Part shown: in pieces, positions 32,974-44,672 of the stretch
Numbering within the stretch: position 1 is the first letter of the stretch
Layout: every line of letters begins with the position of its first letter
Assembly (NCBI GenBank): GCA_963585895.1
Contig: OY757921.1
Span: 57,112,937-57,176,936, forward strand
Origin: Sepioteuthis lessoniana
Lineage: Eukaryota; Mollusca; Cephalopoda; Myopsida; Loliginidae
Reading direction: 5' to 3'
Length of the DNA: 64,000 nucleotides
The notes under the pieces: model-generated
The model's input: the letters and a program-made list of their open reading frames with translations, nothing else
What the model was told of the DNA's origin: nothing
The model's database searches: none
Position numbers and translations under genes: made by a program

Positions 32974-35900
32974 ATGGAGCAAACTCCAAGTCCAAGGTAA
33001 GAAAAAAAAACAAACTCAATTATTATTGATTTGAAAGTAGTAAAAATATCAGTCAATAATTTAATTTGGATTTTATTGTGTAAAAATTTATTCATTGTGT
33101 TGTGAGAAATCTAAATTAGCCGGTACAAATAAAATACAAATTTCTTGATGCATATTGACAATTAATGAGTCACTGAAATTACAAATATATCGAATATTTT
33201 AAAATTAAACAGGATCAAATAACTATATGGTTTTTCTTTAGTTATCTTGAAATATTCTTAAAATGTTTGTCAATTTTTAAAAAGTTTTAATCTAATTCTC
33301 CCATACTTTTGCATGAAATAGTAATTTCAGTATTTTGCCTTTATTTTCTTGTTAATTTCTTTTAAAAGTTATTACGATACAATAAAAAGTAAAATTTTAT
33401 CCTTTAACCCATCTTATTTTAGCGAAAACTAAAAATCAGATTCTACTTTTTTTGCAAATACATGTAAACAGCCTGAAAAAAATATGATCTCTGGTCGTCA
33501 GTAATGCTTGCTGTAAAAAAGTAGAATCTGATATTTAGTTTTCGCTAAAATCCGATGGGTTAAAGCGTAAAGATTTATCGCTAAGATTAGATTAGATTAG
33601 ATTAGATTAGATTAGATGTCTCATAAAAGATTGTTTCTGTTACTTGCTGTACCTGAAAATATAATTTAGTTATTTAAGTTTCCCGCCTCGGTCTACCGAT
33701 CTTTACATCCTGGCATTTAAAAATGGCGGCGCCCATAAAGAAACGTCGTGCATGTTCTTCTGAAGAACCTGGTAATGTTTTTACAAATTCTGGTTCTTTT
33801 TACTCTGGCAGTGAATCAGATAGTGGCCAAAGACAATTTCTAGACGATGATGAAAGCAACGGAAAAAATGATAGCGAATTTTCTGTTCATAATATATCTG
33901 ATATAGACACTAATTCCAGTCATGATAGCAATAATACCAACTGGTTACGGCGTCCATCACAACAGAGACGTCCTGTGTCTGGAGATAATGTAAATGCAAC
34001 AGTAAATTCTTGGAAATGGCAGAAAAAGAACGATATTCCTATAAATTATGCATTTACTGGAAGTTCTGGGTGTAAGGTTCCTCATTTAAATGCTGATAGC
34101 TCAGCCTTAGAAATTTTCCAGGAATTTTGGACTTCTGATTTAATTTTAAAAATAGCAGAAGAAACAAATACGTACGCTGATGCGAATCCTAAGCGAGCAA
34201 ATCAATTTAAACGAAGTCACAATATTGTATGGACCCCAGTGACACCAGATGAGATAAAAGCCTTTTTAGCAATGACTGTCCTTATGGGTATTGTTCACAA
34301 GCCTGAGCTGGATATGTACTGGTCCAGGGATCCAGTTTTAGAGACCCCTTTTTTTCCTGAAACTATTCCTAGGACTCGGTTTCGAGATATTTTGTCAAAA
34401 CTCCATTTCAATCGTAATGAAAATGACGACCAGACAGATCAACTCTATAAGTTGAGACCTGTTATTGATAGCCTTGTGGATAAATGTCGGACTGTATACA
34501 TCCCCACACAGAACATTTCTATCGATGAATCTTTCATAAAATTTCATGGTAAAAGACGAGCCAAATTCAAACAGTATAATAATTCTAGCAAACAAGCACA
34601 CCTTGATGTAAAGGTATATAAGCTAAATCAATTTCAAGGCCTTGCCTCTGGTTATACGTGGAACTTTAAGATTAGTACAGGCGAGGAGACAGTAGACCCT
34701 AACGACGATGATGTGTCTGCTAGCTTACATTTAGTCTTGAATCTTGCCAGTGGTCTCCTCCAGCTTGGATATAATGTGTTCATAGATAATTTGTTCTCTA
34801 GTCCCGATCTTTTTGCTGAACTTCGAAGACAGGGTACCAATGTTTGGAGCACGGTTAAAACTAGTAGAAAAGATATTGAAGATACGGACCTATCTGATGA
34901 CCAGTTTGTATCAACCTACGCATCTGTTAGAAAACATGTGAAATGGTATAAAAAATTGTTTTTTTATTTTTTAGACCTGACTATTATGAACTCTTACCTA
35001 TTACAGAAATTCCTGGGAGGTAAGCAATGTCTGCTAGAGTTCAAGCTCTCTTTGGTTCGTTTAATTCTGGAATCATGTACGTTACCTGTTTATCACATGA
35101 GGATGCGTCCAAGGTCCTTACCTTCTCCCCAGAGGTTAACTGGACGACACTTTCTTATGCCAATACCAAAAACTGGGAAAAAACAATATCCTACCAAGAG
35201 GTGCATAGTATGCAAAAAACATGACAAAAGGGTCGAATCCAGATATCAGTGTGACAGCTGCCTTGTTTCTTTTTGTGTTCATCCATGTTTTAAAGATTAC
35301 CACACAAAACTGGATTATTAAAACTCTTATAACTCTCAATCCTGAACCGGGAAATTAACTGAAAATGTAAAATTTTGTCTTCTATTATTTGAACACGTTA
35401 AATAATAATTCTATAGACAATTTAAAATGTATTTAAAAAAAAAATACAATTATATATGAAATTGTAATATTTTATTGGCAGTAGCAATATAGAGGTGTGT
35501 AGCAGTGTGTGTGGGGATCCACAGTCTGTATTCTGCCCCCACCCTGCCTCAGTTCATATACTTTCTAGTTAGTGGTACAGATACTGGATGCACGGTTTCA
35601 AAGAGGTCATTTGTGGAGATCATTATCATCATCATCATCATCATTTCTGTGTTAGCCATTTTAATAAACAGCAGACAACTTTTATTATTTACATTTCTGC
35701 AGATTATCAAGTATATTTCAATTTATTTATTTTGACAGAATTGATTTTAAGAAGTGTGTTAAGTCAAAAATTGTATTATTTTTTTAAATTGTTTAAATGA
35801 CAATTTTGTATGTAGAACAACTATAATCTATAATGACTGTTTTTTTTCTTATTCTAATAAAAAGATAAAAAATATATTACCAAATATTCCCAGTTCAATT

Positions 35901-36288
35901 TCAAAATTTATTTTTCATTCAAATTTGACATATGATTTTTATGTTTCACTATATGTATATAGGAACCTTTAAGGACAAATCTAATATTTTCCCCTAAAAC
36001 TGAAAAATGTTGCCTAGGACCTAATTGTTTTAAAAATCCCACTCTCAAGTGATTCTGCTTATTAATAAATGTTATGAGTTATTTTGTTTTTATTTTTAAT
36101 TTTAGATTTAATTTTATTTTTTAAAGTTTTGATTGAATTTGATTTTCTTTGTGAAATGATACCTGTTTAAACACTTAGTACTTTTACTTTGTTCTTTTCT
36201 ACAATATTCATTGAAATGAATATTTCAAAACTTTTACAGATTACAGAATTTAGCCTTGAGGAGAAAATCTACTCAATTTAAATCTCCT
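32974..36288 (+). CDS. Possible host gene, first two coding exons (partial)
   Basis: Exon 1 is 32974-32996: an ATG in good context (AACATGG) opens MEQTPSP plus two bases, directly followed by GTAAGA. Exon 2 is 36240-36288: after a CTTTTACAG acceptor, one base completes an Arg codon and 16 open codons (LQNLALRRKSTQFKSP) run to a GTAAGT donor. The phases fit exactly. A basic, Ser/Thr-rich N-terminus results; I do not recognise the protein and found no third exon. The intron hosts a MITE (33408) and a piggyBac copy (33723). Short exons of this kind can arise by chance, so this is a hypothesis supported by start context, both donors, the acceptor and phase. Confidence 0.4.
33408..33559. mobile_element. 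152-bp TTAA-flanked MITE
   Basis: The ends are inverted repeats of about 45 bp: CCCATCTTATTTTAGCGAAA on the left and the reverse of TTTCGCTAAAATCCGATGGG on the right. TTAA flanks both sides (33404-33407 and 33560-33563). The CCC termini and TTAA target are those of piggyBac-type elements. It has no coding capacity and can fold into a long hairpin. It lies 160 bp before a piggyBac transposase gene. Confidence 0.85.
33585..33616. repeat. GATTA pentanucleotide microsatellite
   Basis: About six tandem GATTA units. Confidence 0.95.
33723..35321 (+). pseudogene. piggyBac-type transposase with internal deletion
   Basis: This is an open frame of 532 codons. The N-terminus is acidic and Ser-rich, then comes the DDE_Tnp_1_7-like domain: FTGSSG, EIKAFLAMTVLMGI, PFFPETIPRTRFRDILSKLH. 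The first catalytic Asp region is NISIDESFIKFHGK and the second is GYNVFIDNLFSSP. After GTNVWSTVKTSRKD about 75 residues usual in the family are missing, and the chain resumes at DTDLSDDQFVSTY, which carries the expected third Asp, followed by RKHVKWYKKLFFYFLDL. The C-terminus is a Cys-rich finger (CIVCKKHDK...CDSCLVSFC...HPCF), as in active piggyBacs. TTAA followed by a TTTCCCG-type sequence occurs at 33674 and, inverted, at 35358, which may be degenerate ends. It is probably inactive, although the frame is intact. Confidence 0.8.
35322..36239. other. Noncoding, probably intronic
   Basis: A CAT trinucleotide run lies at 35623-35643. The rest is AT-rich, with no coding signal or recognised repeat. 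Confidence 0.5.
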
Positions 36289-37240
36289 GTAAGTTTTCTT
36301 TTCTCTTTTTTTGTTTGTTAAAGAAAATTAAAAATATCTTTTAAAAAGAAGCAATCAAGAAAATAAATTTTTCAAGTTTGTCTAGGATCAGAAGAATAAA
36401 TTTTTTTTTCTGACAAAATGTTGATAAACTAATAAAGTAGAAATTGTTCAGTCTATCAACTTCAATTTTTGAGTTAATTTTAAAACTAAGCTGAACATGT
36501 AAGGTTGATATGTTGAGGATGTATCACTAAATTTCATATTAAATGATGATAAAACTATAAGAAAACAATGTCAAGTTTGTTTTTGTTTGACACTGTCAAA
36601 ACTGGTGTGAAAAACTTTCAAGAAGTAATACATATTAAACTATTTTGAGTCTTCAAACTTGAACCGCTGCCCCTCAAATTAAAAGAAAATTCCAAAAATG
36701 ACCCATTAATATTTAAAAAAACAAAACAATTTTCAATTATTTTCATTTTTAATGTAATTCAATTGATAATGATGACAATAATTGCAATGGTTAGTTTTTG
36801 TTTTCTGAAAGATTGTTTAATTCAGTGAAATCTGAAAGCAAAGAAACTGCTGCACACCAACTCCATTCTTCTTAGATGCCATGTTGTGCACAAATACCTA
36901 AATTTTAAATTTGGATCAGTTTAATGTCTTCACTCATCTAAGACCAGGATAAGTGGAAAGATGCAAAAAATAAGTCTATATTAAAACTTATGGCTAACAA
37001 TGTATATTCACTCTACTTGTGGCAGATCCATTTTAACTTATTTATGCTGCCTTTTAAAGTAAAACGTTTTCAAAGAAACAAGAATAAAATTTTATATTGT
37101 ATGAACAAGGTTACTTCAGATTTAACTGTGATAGATTTGGTATTTAAAATTAGTACATTCACATTTGTGAACAAAAATCTTGAACTTTATCAGAACAAAT
37201 TCTTGTTTTTTCCGAGTTTTAACTTTACTTATTGTGGGAA
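36289..37240. other. AT-rich noncoding stretch
   Basis: No feature is recognised. The 90-residue ORF at 36990 has biased AT-rich composition and no motif. Confidence 0.55.
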
Positions 37241-37710
37241 GTTTCTATGGTGTAATGGCTAATGTGCTAGATTGCAACATTGTGATAAGCACGTTCAAAC
37301 TCAAGTTGTGCTATTAATGTTCATTTTTGAACTAATTCTCTTAGGAAAGGTATGGATTCCCTTATCCCTCAACTATAGGTCAAATAGTGCTACTGCTGTG
37401 AATTGAATTACCATGACCAGAAAATCTGGCGAACACTTACGCACAACATATGGAAACACTGGACAGCTGTTTTGATCTTATTAGCTCTCATCAACAGTAA
37501 TAAGGTCGAAACAACAGTCCAGTGTTTCTGTATGTCGTGTGTAAGTGTTGGCCAGATTTTCTGGTCATGGTAATTCAATTCACAATATAATTCCTCTACT
37601 TAAAAAAGAAAAATGTACAGTGCTACTGCTGTTCTACAATGTTAGCTTTGGCATTAAATAACCCACAAAGTTTGATATGCCATTGAACAAAGAAACTAAA
37701 CCTTAGCTTA
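37241..37710 (+). repeat. tRNA-like SINE carrying an insert
   Basis: The head TATGGTGTAATGGCTAATGT (A-box-like) and GTTCAAACTCAAG (B-box-like) resembles a tRNA. The body includes AGGAAAGGTATGGATTCCCTT and CAACTATAGG-CAAATAGTGC. The tail has GGCATTAAATAACCCACAAAGT followed by ATATGCCATTG. A related copy is at 56745-56960. The body is interrupted by a 219-bp insertion at 37400-37618. Confidence 0.7.
37400..37618 (+). mobile_element. Fold-back insertion with 14-bp target duplication
   Basis: An inverted repeat of two arms of about 86 bp (37398-37483 and 37499-37584) has about 8 mismatches and a 15-nt loop. It is followed by a 34-bp A-rich tail. The target sequence AGTGCTACTGCTGT is present on both sides (37386-37399 and 37619-37632), exactly duplicated. 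The tail and the long duplication point to target-primed retroposition of a hairpin RNA rather than cut-and-paste transposition. Confidence 0.8.
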
Positions 37711-38089
37711 AGTGTACAAGTGAATATCTTTCTCCCTGGGTTGCCTTGGAGAGAACAATGTTTAGATAGTCACATTAGTGATGGGAAAGATGTTAAAGTC
37801 ATCTCTAAATTTTTAAGTAGGTATGAGATTTTTGTGCTGTGCAATCTTCATGTAATTCGTATTTCACTGTGATTTGTTTTTTTGTCTTCATGTGGAATAC
37901 AATGAAACATAGTTTAGTTTATATTGACACTTTATACTCACTTGATTAAAACCAATGTGGCTTTGTGGAAATTTTAATTTATTGCAATTATTGAAAAGTC
38001 TTATGTATTGTTGACTATTTCACTTGACTAGTAAGATATGGAGAAATATTGTCTGTGTTTGGGAAACTAAAAGTTTTTTTCGAAGACTG
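37711..38089. other. Noncoding stretch
   Basis: No supported feature is seen between the SINE and the RTE-like relic. Confidence 0.5.
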
Positions 38090-39310
38090 GAGTGATACAA
38101 TTCTGCTTTTTTTTCAAGAAAGGTGACAAGCATTGCTGCAGTAACTATTGTGGTATTAGCTTGATTGACATTGTCATGAAGGTATTTGCTACCATCTTGT
38201 TGAAATGATTTCAAAATCAATGAGATTTAACACACAAAGCCAAATCAGTGCCAATTTCATTGTGGTTGAGGATGCAGTGATTAGATATTCAATCTGTGTT
38301 TGGTGCTTGAGCATCACTGGTGTTTCCAGTGGAAAACACTTGTCTGCTTCATGTGTTTGCCACTGCTTTTGATTCAGTTGATCATGGAGCTCTTTGAGGG
38401 ATTATGCATACAGAGAGTCTTTTACTGAAACTTCTTATTCTGCTAAAGACATACTACCTTTCAATCCACTCTAAGGTCTGCATTTATGATCAAGAATCCC
38501 AGTTCTTGGTATCCACTTTAGCATTTGACAAAGCTATGTGTGATCACATACCTTGTCCTATTGATTGGATTACCTCCCATGCACTTGCAAGCTTTCCAAT
38601 GTCATGGTGAGCTGAAATTTTGCCCTGATGGATTTAGACTATGCTGACTGCATAAAAATTGTTGGTGAAAGCTTTGCAGACATCCAGTCAGCAATTGATG
38701 AGATGCAGTTTTACACTTCAGAACTTGGTATAAAAGTGAATACACGGAAAACCAAATTGTTGACTGCAGGATTCCTACCCACTGAAAAGTGACAGATTGT
38801 ACTTGATTGGGAAATCCTTGAAGAGGTTGATCATTTCAAGTACCTAGGTTCTGTAGTCACCGTGACTTGCCGAAGAGAGAAAGATATATATGGTTGCATT
38901 GGTAATGCTTGAGTTGCTTACTTTCGTCTACATTTTGGGCTGGGGTCAAGACAAGAAATCAAACTGGCCACTAAAATTAGGATATAGCCAGCTTTTGTCT
39001 GATCCAGCCTCTTTTATGGCTGTGAAACATGGTCATTAAAGGCAGGAGACCTATGCAGACTCTTGGTTTTTGACCATTATGTCTATGCTGCATCTTTCTT
39101 TCGTGTTTGCTGGTAATGATTCATCTTGGACTCTGCTGTTCATAGACAATGCAAAATCTCTTTCCTTCAGTGAATTCTTTTCATGAGGTCTTTTCTAGCT
39201 TGGTCATGCTCTGCATTAACAGCCAAGTGACTTTATCCAAAAATCCATTGATCCAGTTTCTCAACAGAGTTGGAAGAAGTGTTGTGGGGCCAACTGAAAA
39301 TATGGCTCAA
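38090..39310 (+). pseudogene. RTE-like non-LTR reverse transcriptase relic
   Basis: Across all three plus frames, blocks of an RTE/CR1-style RT can be read in order: a CNYxGISLIDIVMK-like segment (38150), a CGCSDQIFNLCLVLEH-like segment (38260), DYADCIKIVGESF where YADD is expected (38635), VDHFKYLGSVVT (38826) and SLFYGCETWSLKAGDL (39010). Frequent stops and indels make it long dead. The catalytic second Asp of YADD reads as Cys. Both element ends are undefined. It would have supplied target-primed reverse transcription when active. Confidence 0.7.
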
Positions 39311-39869
39311 TAATGAAGGAAGATGTGGAATTGATCTTGGGCTTGCTGTTGAAACTGTGAGTAGCTGGCACTCATCTGATAGCCTTGGACTGCTGTACTT
39401 GTTTGGTCTTCATTTGGGAAGTGGTGAATTTGTTGGATGGAGCTGGCTCAGCTGACCTAGGGAGAATGCTGTCAAGCATGTGCAGGATATGTGTAAAATA
39501 AAACAACTTTTCTGGTGTTATCTGCATAAAAAACAACTTGAGCCAATGATTTGACTCTGATTCAATCTCTCTTTTATCTAGGCAAAAAATCTGAGGAAGA
39601 GACGAGTGAAACAAAGAAAAAAGCATGAACGTATTTTTCCAGGAACCATACAAATATGCGAGAACATATTTGATCAACCGAAATCAGGTGTGCTCAAGAC
39701 AGGGAAAAACGTTCTGCAGAAACATTTAAAAGATACAATCGACATATCCCTCTGGAATACAACAACAACTTAGTTTGACCTGCCATCCCTAAAATGAGGT
39801 TTGACATGAAACCACTCATACACGAAGAAATAAGACATAGTCAGCAAAAGTAGGAATAAATCCTCATCT
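39311..39869. other. Noncoding or unresolved retroelement sequence
   Basis: It contains a pyrimidine-rich TTTTATCTAG at 39575 and a Lys/Arg-rich frame after it, but I cannot tie either to a gene. It may be the eroded N-terminal part of the next LINE. Confidence 0.35.
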
Positions 39870-42140
39870 GGCCCAAATGGAATACCTTTCTTTTTATATA
39901 AAAAAATGTCCTAAAGTTTTCAAATGGCTACATGCTAATCTAAAGCATTCATGGAAAAACTTTCATATCAGCAACCAGTAGATGATAGCTGAGGGGGCGT
40001 ACATATGCAAAGAAAAGAATTTGAAGGACATTGGTCATTTTCATCTTATCTCTCTACTCGATGTAGAAAGAAAGATATTTTTCTTAGTTTTGGCATCAAC
40101 ATTAACCAGATACCTTCTCATTAATAAGTATATCAATACTTTGGTGCAGAAGGGTGATGTTCCAGGAATAGCTGGTTGTTTGGAGCGTGGGAATATGATT
40201 TGGAAAGCCATTCAAAAGGCTGAGGCCAACAAAAAGGGTTTGGATGTCATTTGGTTGGATTTGGCTAATCTGTGCTCCATCTGATGATACTATTATCCTT
40301 ACAGGGAATATCTGAAATGCTAGGAACATACTTTGATGGTTTCCTCATGATGTTCACCATAAAAGACTATACTGCTAAATGGAACAGGCTTGAAGTTGGA
40401 ATTGTGATGAGATGTTCAGTATCATCAATACTTTTTGTTCTAGCCATGTAGCTGCTTCTAAAAGTGACAGAACAATGCTGATATTGTTGAGCTTGGTGGA
40501 GGGTTTCAAATGCCACCAGTGAAGGTGTTCATGGACGCCACTACAATCCTCTCATTCAAAGAATCTACTACTTGCAAGACATTAAGCCTGATGGATGAGC
40601 AAATAATTTGGTTTACAATGAAATTCAAACCCAAAAAGTCTAGAAGTCTCTCTCTTTGGAAAGGAAAAGTAAATCAAAGCATGAATTTTAAGGTAGGCGG
40701 TTGAAGAATCCCAACTGTGTCAGAAGAACCAGTGAAAAGCTTGGGATGTTGGTTTGATGAGTTCTTGAAAGATATTAATCAAATGAAAGAAACATTCTGA
40801 ACATCACGAGAAAATCTCCATAAGATCAATCGCTGTCCATTACAAGGAAAATTCAAGGTTTGTTGCCTGCAGCATATATTTATTCCTTGTATACAAAATT
40901 GTGACAAGTACGATTGAGTCAAGGAGGATAAACAAATATACCCAAAAATCGTTGGGTTTACTTCTAGGTTTGTCTAATGTTACTTTGTACTGCAAACAAG
41001 CAAAACTAAAATTACCATTCAAATCAATTGTGGAGGAATTTAAATCTGGGAAAATTAGACTTCAAATGATATTGGATGACTCAAAGGATAAAGTGATAAA
41101 ATCATTAAATCCTCCATTGAAAACTGGAAAGAAGTGGAAAGTCAGGGACACCATAAGAAGTGCTAAGGTTAACCTGGCTTTCAAGGAAACCGTTGGACAC
41201 ACTCAAACAGGGAGACAAGGGTTAGGAATGGAGGAAAAGCAGCAGTGGTCAAAAACTATCAGCAAAAATCATCAGGATATGGTCATTCAGGATGTAAAGA
41301 GTGAGGTGGACAATAACAAATTCCTAAAAGAAATCCAGCAATTCCAACAAGGCCAATGGACAAACTGGGAGGAGACCTTGCAAAAATCTATTGGAATGAC
41401 ATCAAGCAGATGGCTCCTCTCAGGTTGAGTTTTCTAATATGGTCTACGTATGACCAGTTTTTTCTAAAAACAATCTTTTTAAATGGAAGAAAGAAAGCGA
41501 TCCTACATGCCTCCTATGTAACGACAAACCACAAACATTGGAGCATGTCTTCAGTTCCTCTAAGACAACTCTTGCTAATGGGAGATATACCTGAAGGCAC
41601 AATAGAGTATTGGATGAGTTAATCAGATTTATAAAGAATTAAATGAAATCTGAACCAACTATTTCAACCCAGAAATTTGTTGCAGAGTGGGGGGGAATAT
41701 ATGTTAGCTCTAAGCAAACAAACATCAAGCTATACTCTGTCAAAATCTTCTTGAATCCAGTGGAAATTGGGAGGTATCTGGCGATCTACCTGGATGGTAT
41801 AATTATTATCCAAAAACAATATCTAGCATGAATCTGTAATCAGATATTGTCAAAGGCATGCCTTAAAATCATCATGGTAGAATTATCAATGCCATACGAA
41901 AGCTGGTGGAGCAAAGCCACAAGTATTAAATTAGCAAATCTTAAAAAAGAGTTGGAAAAGGAAGGGTACAGTGTGACTGTGAAAGCCGTGAAAATGGGAG
42001 CAAGAGGTTTTGTAGCAGGCAACCTGAACCAGTTTCTGGGTCAAATTGGAATCAAAGGGCCTAATAGACCCAAATGTATTAGATGTCTCATAGAAATAAT
42101 GGAAAATAATTTTATATGGAACAATTCAAAATAAAGATTG
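39870..42140 (+). pseudogene. Non-LTR retrotransposon ORF, LDLAN-type RT, decayed
   Basis: Blocks run in order. A SGPNGIPFFLYKKMSKVFKW-like segment comes first (39870), then HFHLISLLDVERKIFF (40036), INTLVQKGDVPGIAGCLERG (40135), DVIWLDLANLCSI (40246, where active relatives read LDLANAYGS), TFKPKKSRSLSLWKGKVN (40617) and YCKQAKLKLPFKSIVEE (40990). The end is a region with VKMGARGFVAGNL (41992). I recall this arrangement from LINE polyproteins of the R2/NeSL-like kind in fish and molluscs. The 175-codon frame at 40901-41428 is the longest open piece. Frame changes at 40290, 40710, 41430 and 41625 show it is a fossil. Confidence 0.75.
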
Positions 42141-42644
42141 TTAAACCAGCACCTGATCATGAATGTATAATGAAATTCACACAGTATTTCGCCCTGTTGG
42201 CTGGGGCTGTAGAATATGCTGACTGCATCTCTGCAGAGGGATAAGACCCCCCCCCAAGAGGACACCTGTTGGCCATGGGTGGCGACCCGTGATGCTTTAG
42301 GATGGGATCCTGGTGGCTGAGCTGTCTGTGACCCAGTTGCCTAAGTGGCCACATGATTAGCAACACTCCACTTTGGCCTTTACTGGGCTAGACGGGCAGT
42401 CGGAGAGGCCTGATCTGATCAATTGGCTGATCATGCCAAGCCCTCTTTTGGAGGCCTGCAAAAACCCTTTGTAGGTCTCCGAAGCAGAAATGGGGGGCTG
42501 TAGGGTCAATCACGCTGAAGAAAGACCTATGTTTCTCCTCTTGTCTCTAGGTGAATAATAAACTTGGGAATGAAAACTTTGAGATCCCAAATTGCTGGTC
42601 TGTTTCCTCTGAGTATACTGAATGTGTAGCCCTGATTTGCCAAG

Positions 42645-43440
42645 GTGAATGGGTTTTCCCCTTGTGCATTTCCCTTCATAGGACTCCGTGGTGGGTGGGG
42701 AGCACATTCAGTGAACTCAGCAAAAATCCCCATGGATACAAAACAAAACCAAAACTCAAGCAAAAAAAAAACAAAATTAAAGCGTCCGCATGCAGAATCT
42801 GACTCCAACGACTCTGACCAGACCCTTTTCCCCAAATTTATCGTGCTGGAGTCAATGGAGGATACTCCAATCACAAAGTTGTCTTCCTTCATTATTGAAA
42901 AACCCTTAAAGCAAAAAAAAACCTTTATTAAAGCAAAATCTGTAAAAAAACTAATCAACAATACCCTGCTGATAGAAGTGGAAAAAAAAACTTTCTCAGA
43001 CCTACTACTAAAACAAAAATACTTTTACAACTTAAGAAATAAAGTTTACCCCCACAATACCCTAAATTCGTCAAAGGGTGTATTGAGAAGCCCAGATCTC
43101 TCCCTGTGCACTTTAGATGAAATAAAAAATAACCTCTGCAAACAAGGCGTCACTGATGCCAAACAAATATCTATAAAAAGGAACAATCAAATAATCCCAA
43201 CAAATACTTATATTCTAAACTTTAACACTCCAAAACCATCTACAGAAATAACAATCGGCTATTTAATAACAAAAGTAGAAACCAAAAGTTTGGGCACACA
43301 AAGAAAAGTGTACTAGACCTCCAATATGTAGGAACTGTGGAGAAACAGGAAACCACATAGATTGCCAACAGCCCCCAAAATGTGCAAACAAAATCATTCA
43401 GCAGATTCAAAAGAATGTGAATTATGGAGAAAAGAAAAAA
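42645..43440 (+). pseudogene. ORF1 (nucleic-acid-binding protein) of the I/Jockey-like LINE
   Basis: A 223-codon frame (42645-43316) has a Lys-rich start, a PKFIVLESMEDTPITKLSSF block and NTLNSSKGVLRSPDLS. It is followed, after a frame change at 43312, by a CCHC-type knuckle (ICRNCGETGNHIDCQQPPKC). The second copy at 62887-63688 has the same blocks (PRFIELKSLEESNLTKLSPF, LNTSKGVIRR) and better knuckles. The protein would bind element RNA. Numerous A-runs invite indels. The true start is probably near the KQNQNS segment rather than the first Met. Confidence 0.7.
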
Positions 43441-44000
43441 GAATACTAGAAGTAAAACACACCAAAAATATATCCTACCCGGAAGCAAGGAAGTTCATTG
43501 AAAACTCACTAGCCACAACTACCTATGCAAATATAGTCAAACCCACAAACAACTCTACTGACTTCCCACTTTATATAACAAATCTAATAAAAGAATTAAA
43601 TACCCTACTCGAATTATTAAGGGAAAGCTTGACCAACTTGACAACTAAGCTTCATGCTGGACCAGATCCAAAGAAGAACCTACACCCACATAGCAACAAA
43701 ACTGAAGACCCCCCTCCAAATTAACCAAACAATAACTCAATCCAAACAACAACAAACTCCAGGCATCCCTCCCATCACTACAAAACCCAACAATCTTCCT
43801 CCAAAAAAAAAATTGGACAATGCTGAAAGCCCACTGCTACCCCCCCCCCACACACAAAAGATCTCCTTAGAAGAAGGAAACTAACAAACATAAACCACAA
43901 ATCTCACTAATAGAAACTGAGAATAAATTTGAACTCGTAACCAAACTTTCTAAAACCAAAACACACCCGATCACCTTCCAAGAAAACTTCCTCAACATCC
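43441..44000 (+). other. LINE ORF1 C-terminus and deletion junction
   Basis: Pro/Gln/Asn-rich frames (43362-43724 and 43654-43884) continue ORF1 in different phases. The join to ORF2 sequence lies at about 43900, just before a NFPDHHHIY-like lead into the RNase H domain. Confidence 0.5.
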
Positions 44001-44672
44001 AAAACAACTTCCCAGACCACCACCACATCTATAGATGGATCCAAACAGAAAATGAAAGTTGGTTGTGCTGCTGTCTTCCAAAACCAAGAACTGTTAAAAC
44101 GTCTCCCAAATGAATCCTCAATCTATAGTGCAAAAGTCAAAGCTATTGACCTAGCAATGAACATTATAGCAAATCACAAATCCTCTAAATTCATCAACTC
44201 AGACTCCAAATCAGTCCTCCAAGCTCTACAGAGCAAAAATTCATCAACTCCTCTCATCACAAGACTACTAGATAAAATGAACACTCTTTCTAAAAACAAT
44301 AGCATCATTCTTACTTGGATACCCAGCCACATTGGCCTACAGGGAAATGAAAGAGCAGACAGAGCTGCAAAAAAAGCACTCCAGACGCATATATCCAAAA
44401 CAAAAATTCCATACACCAACCTAAAACCACTTATTAACAAATTTATACTCAAGAAATTGCAAAAATCTTGGGATTATCAAACACAGAATAAGCTCCACCA
44501 TATTCAAGATACCATAGGGGAATGGCCACCAGGTTATAGAAGAAATAGAAAAGAAGTGATAATCTCCAGACTTCGTATTGGTCACACCCACATTACCCAT
44601 TCACACCTCCTAAAAGAGGAAGACTCCCCAGTATGTCTAACATGCCTCTCACAGTCAAACACATTCTCATAA
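44001..44672 (+). pseudogene. RNase H domain and tail of LINE ORF2
   Basis: It reads DGSKQKMKVGCAAVF (first catalytic Asp), YSAKVKAIDLAM, NSDSKSVLQAL (Asp), WIPSHIGLQGNERADRAAK (last Asp), then RRNRKEVIISRLRIGHTHIT and a Cys-rich end (PVCLTC). This is the type-I RNase H plus C-terminal region of I/Jockey-clade elements. The second catalytic residue, normally Glu in a YSAE motif, is Lys, so the enzyme should be inactive even where the frame is open. The product would have degraded RNA in the RNA-DNA hybrid. Confidence 0.8.

Noticed and set aside
35340-35400. Definite right end of the piggyBac element
   Set aside because: TTAA with CCCG-like sequence at 35358 mirrors 33674 only over about a dozen bases, with an offset; kept as a remark, not a feature.
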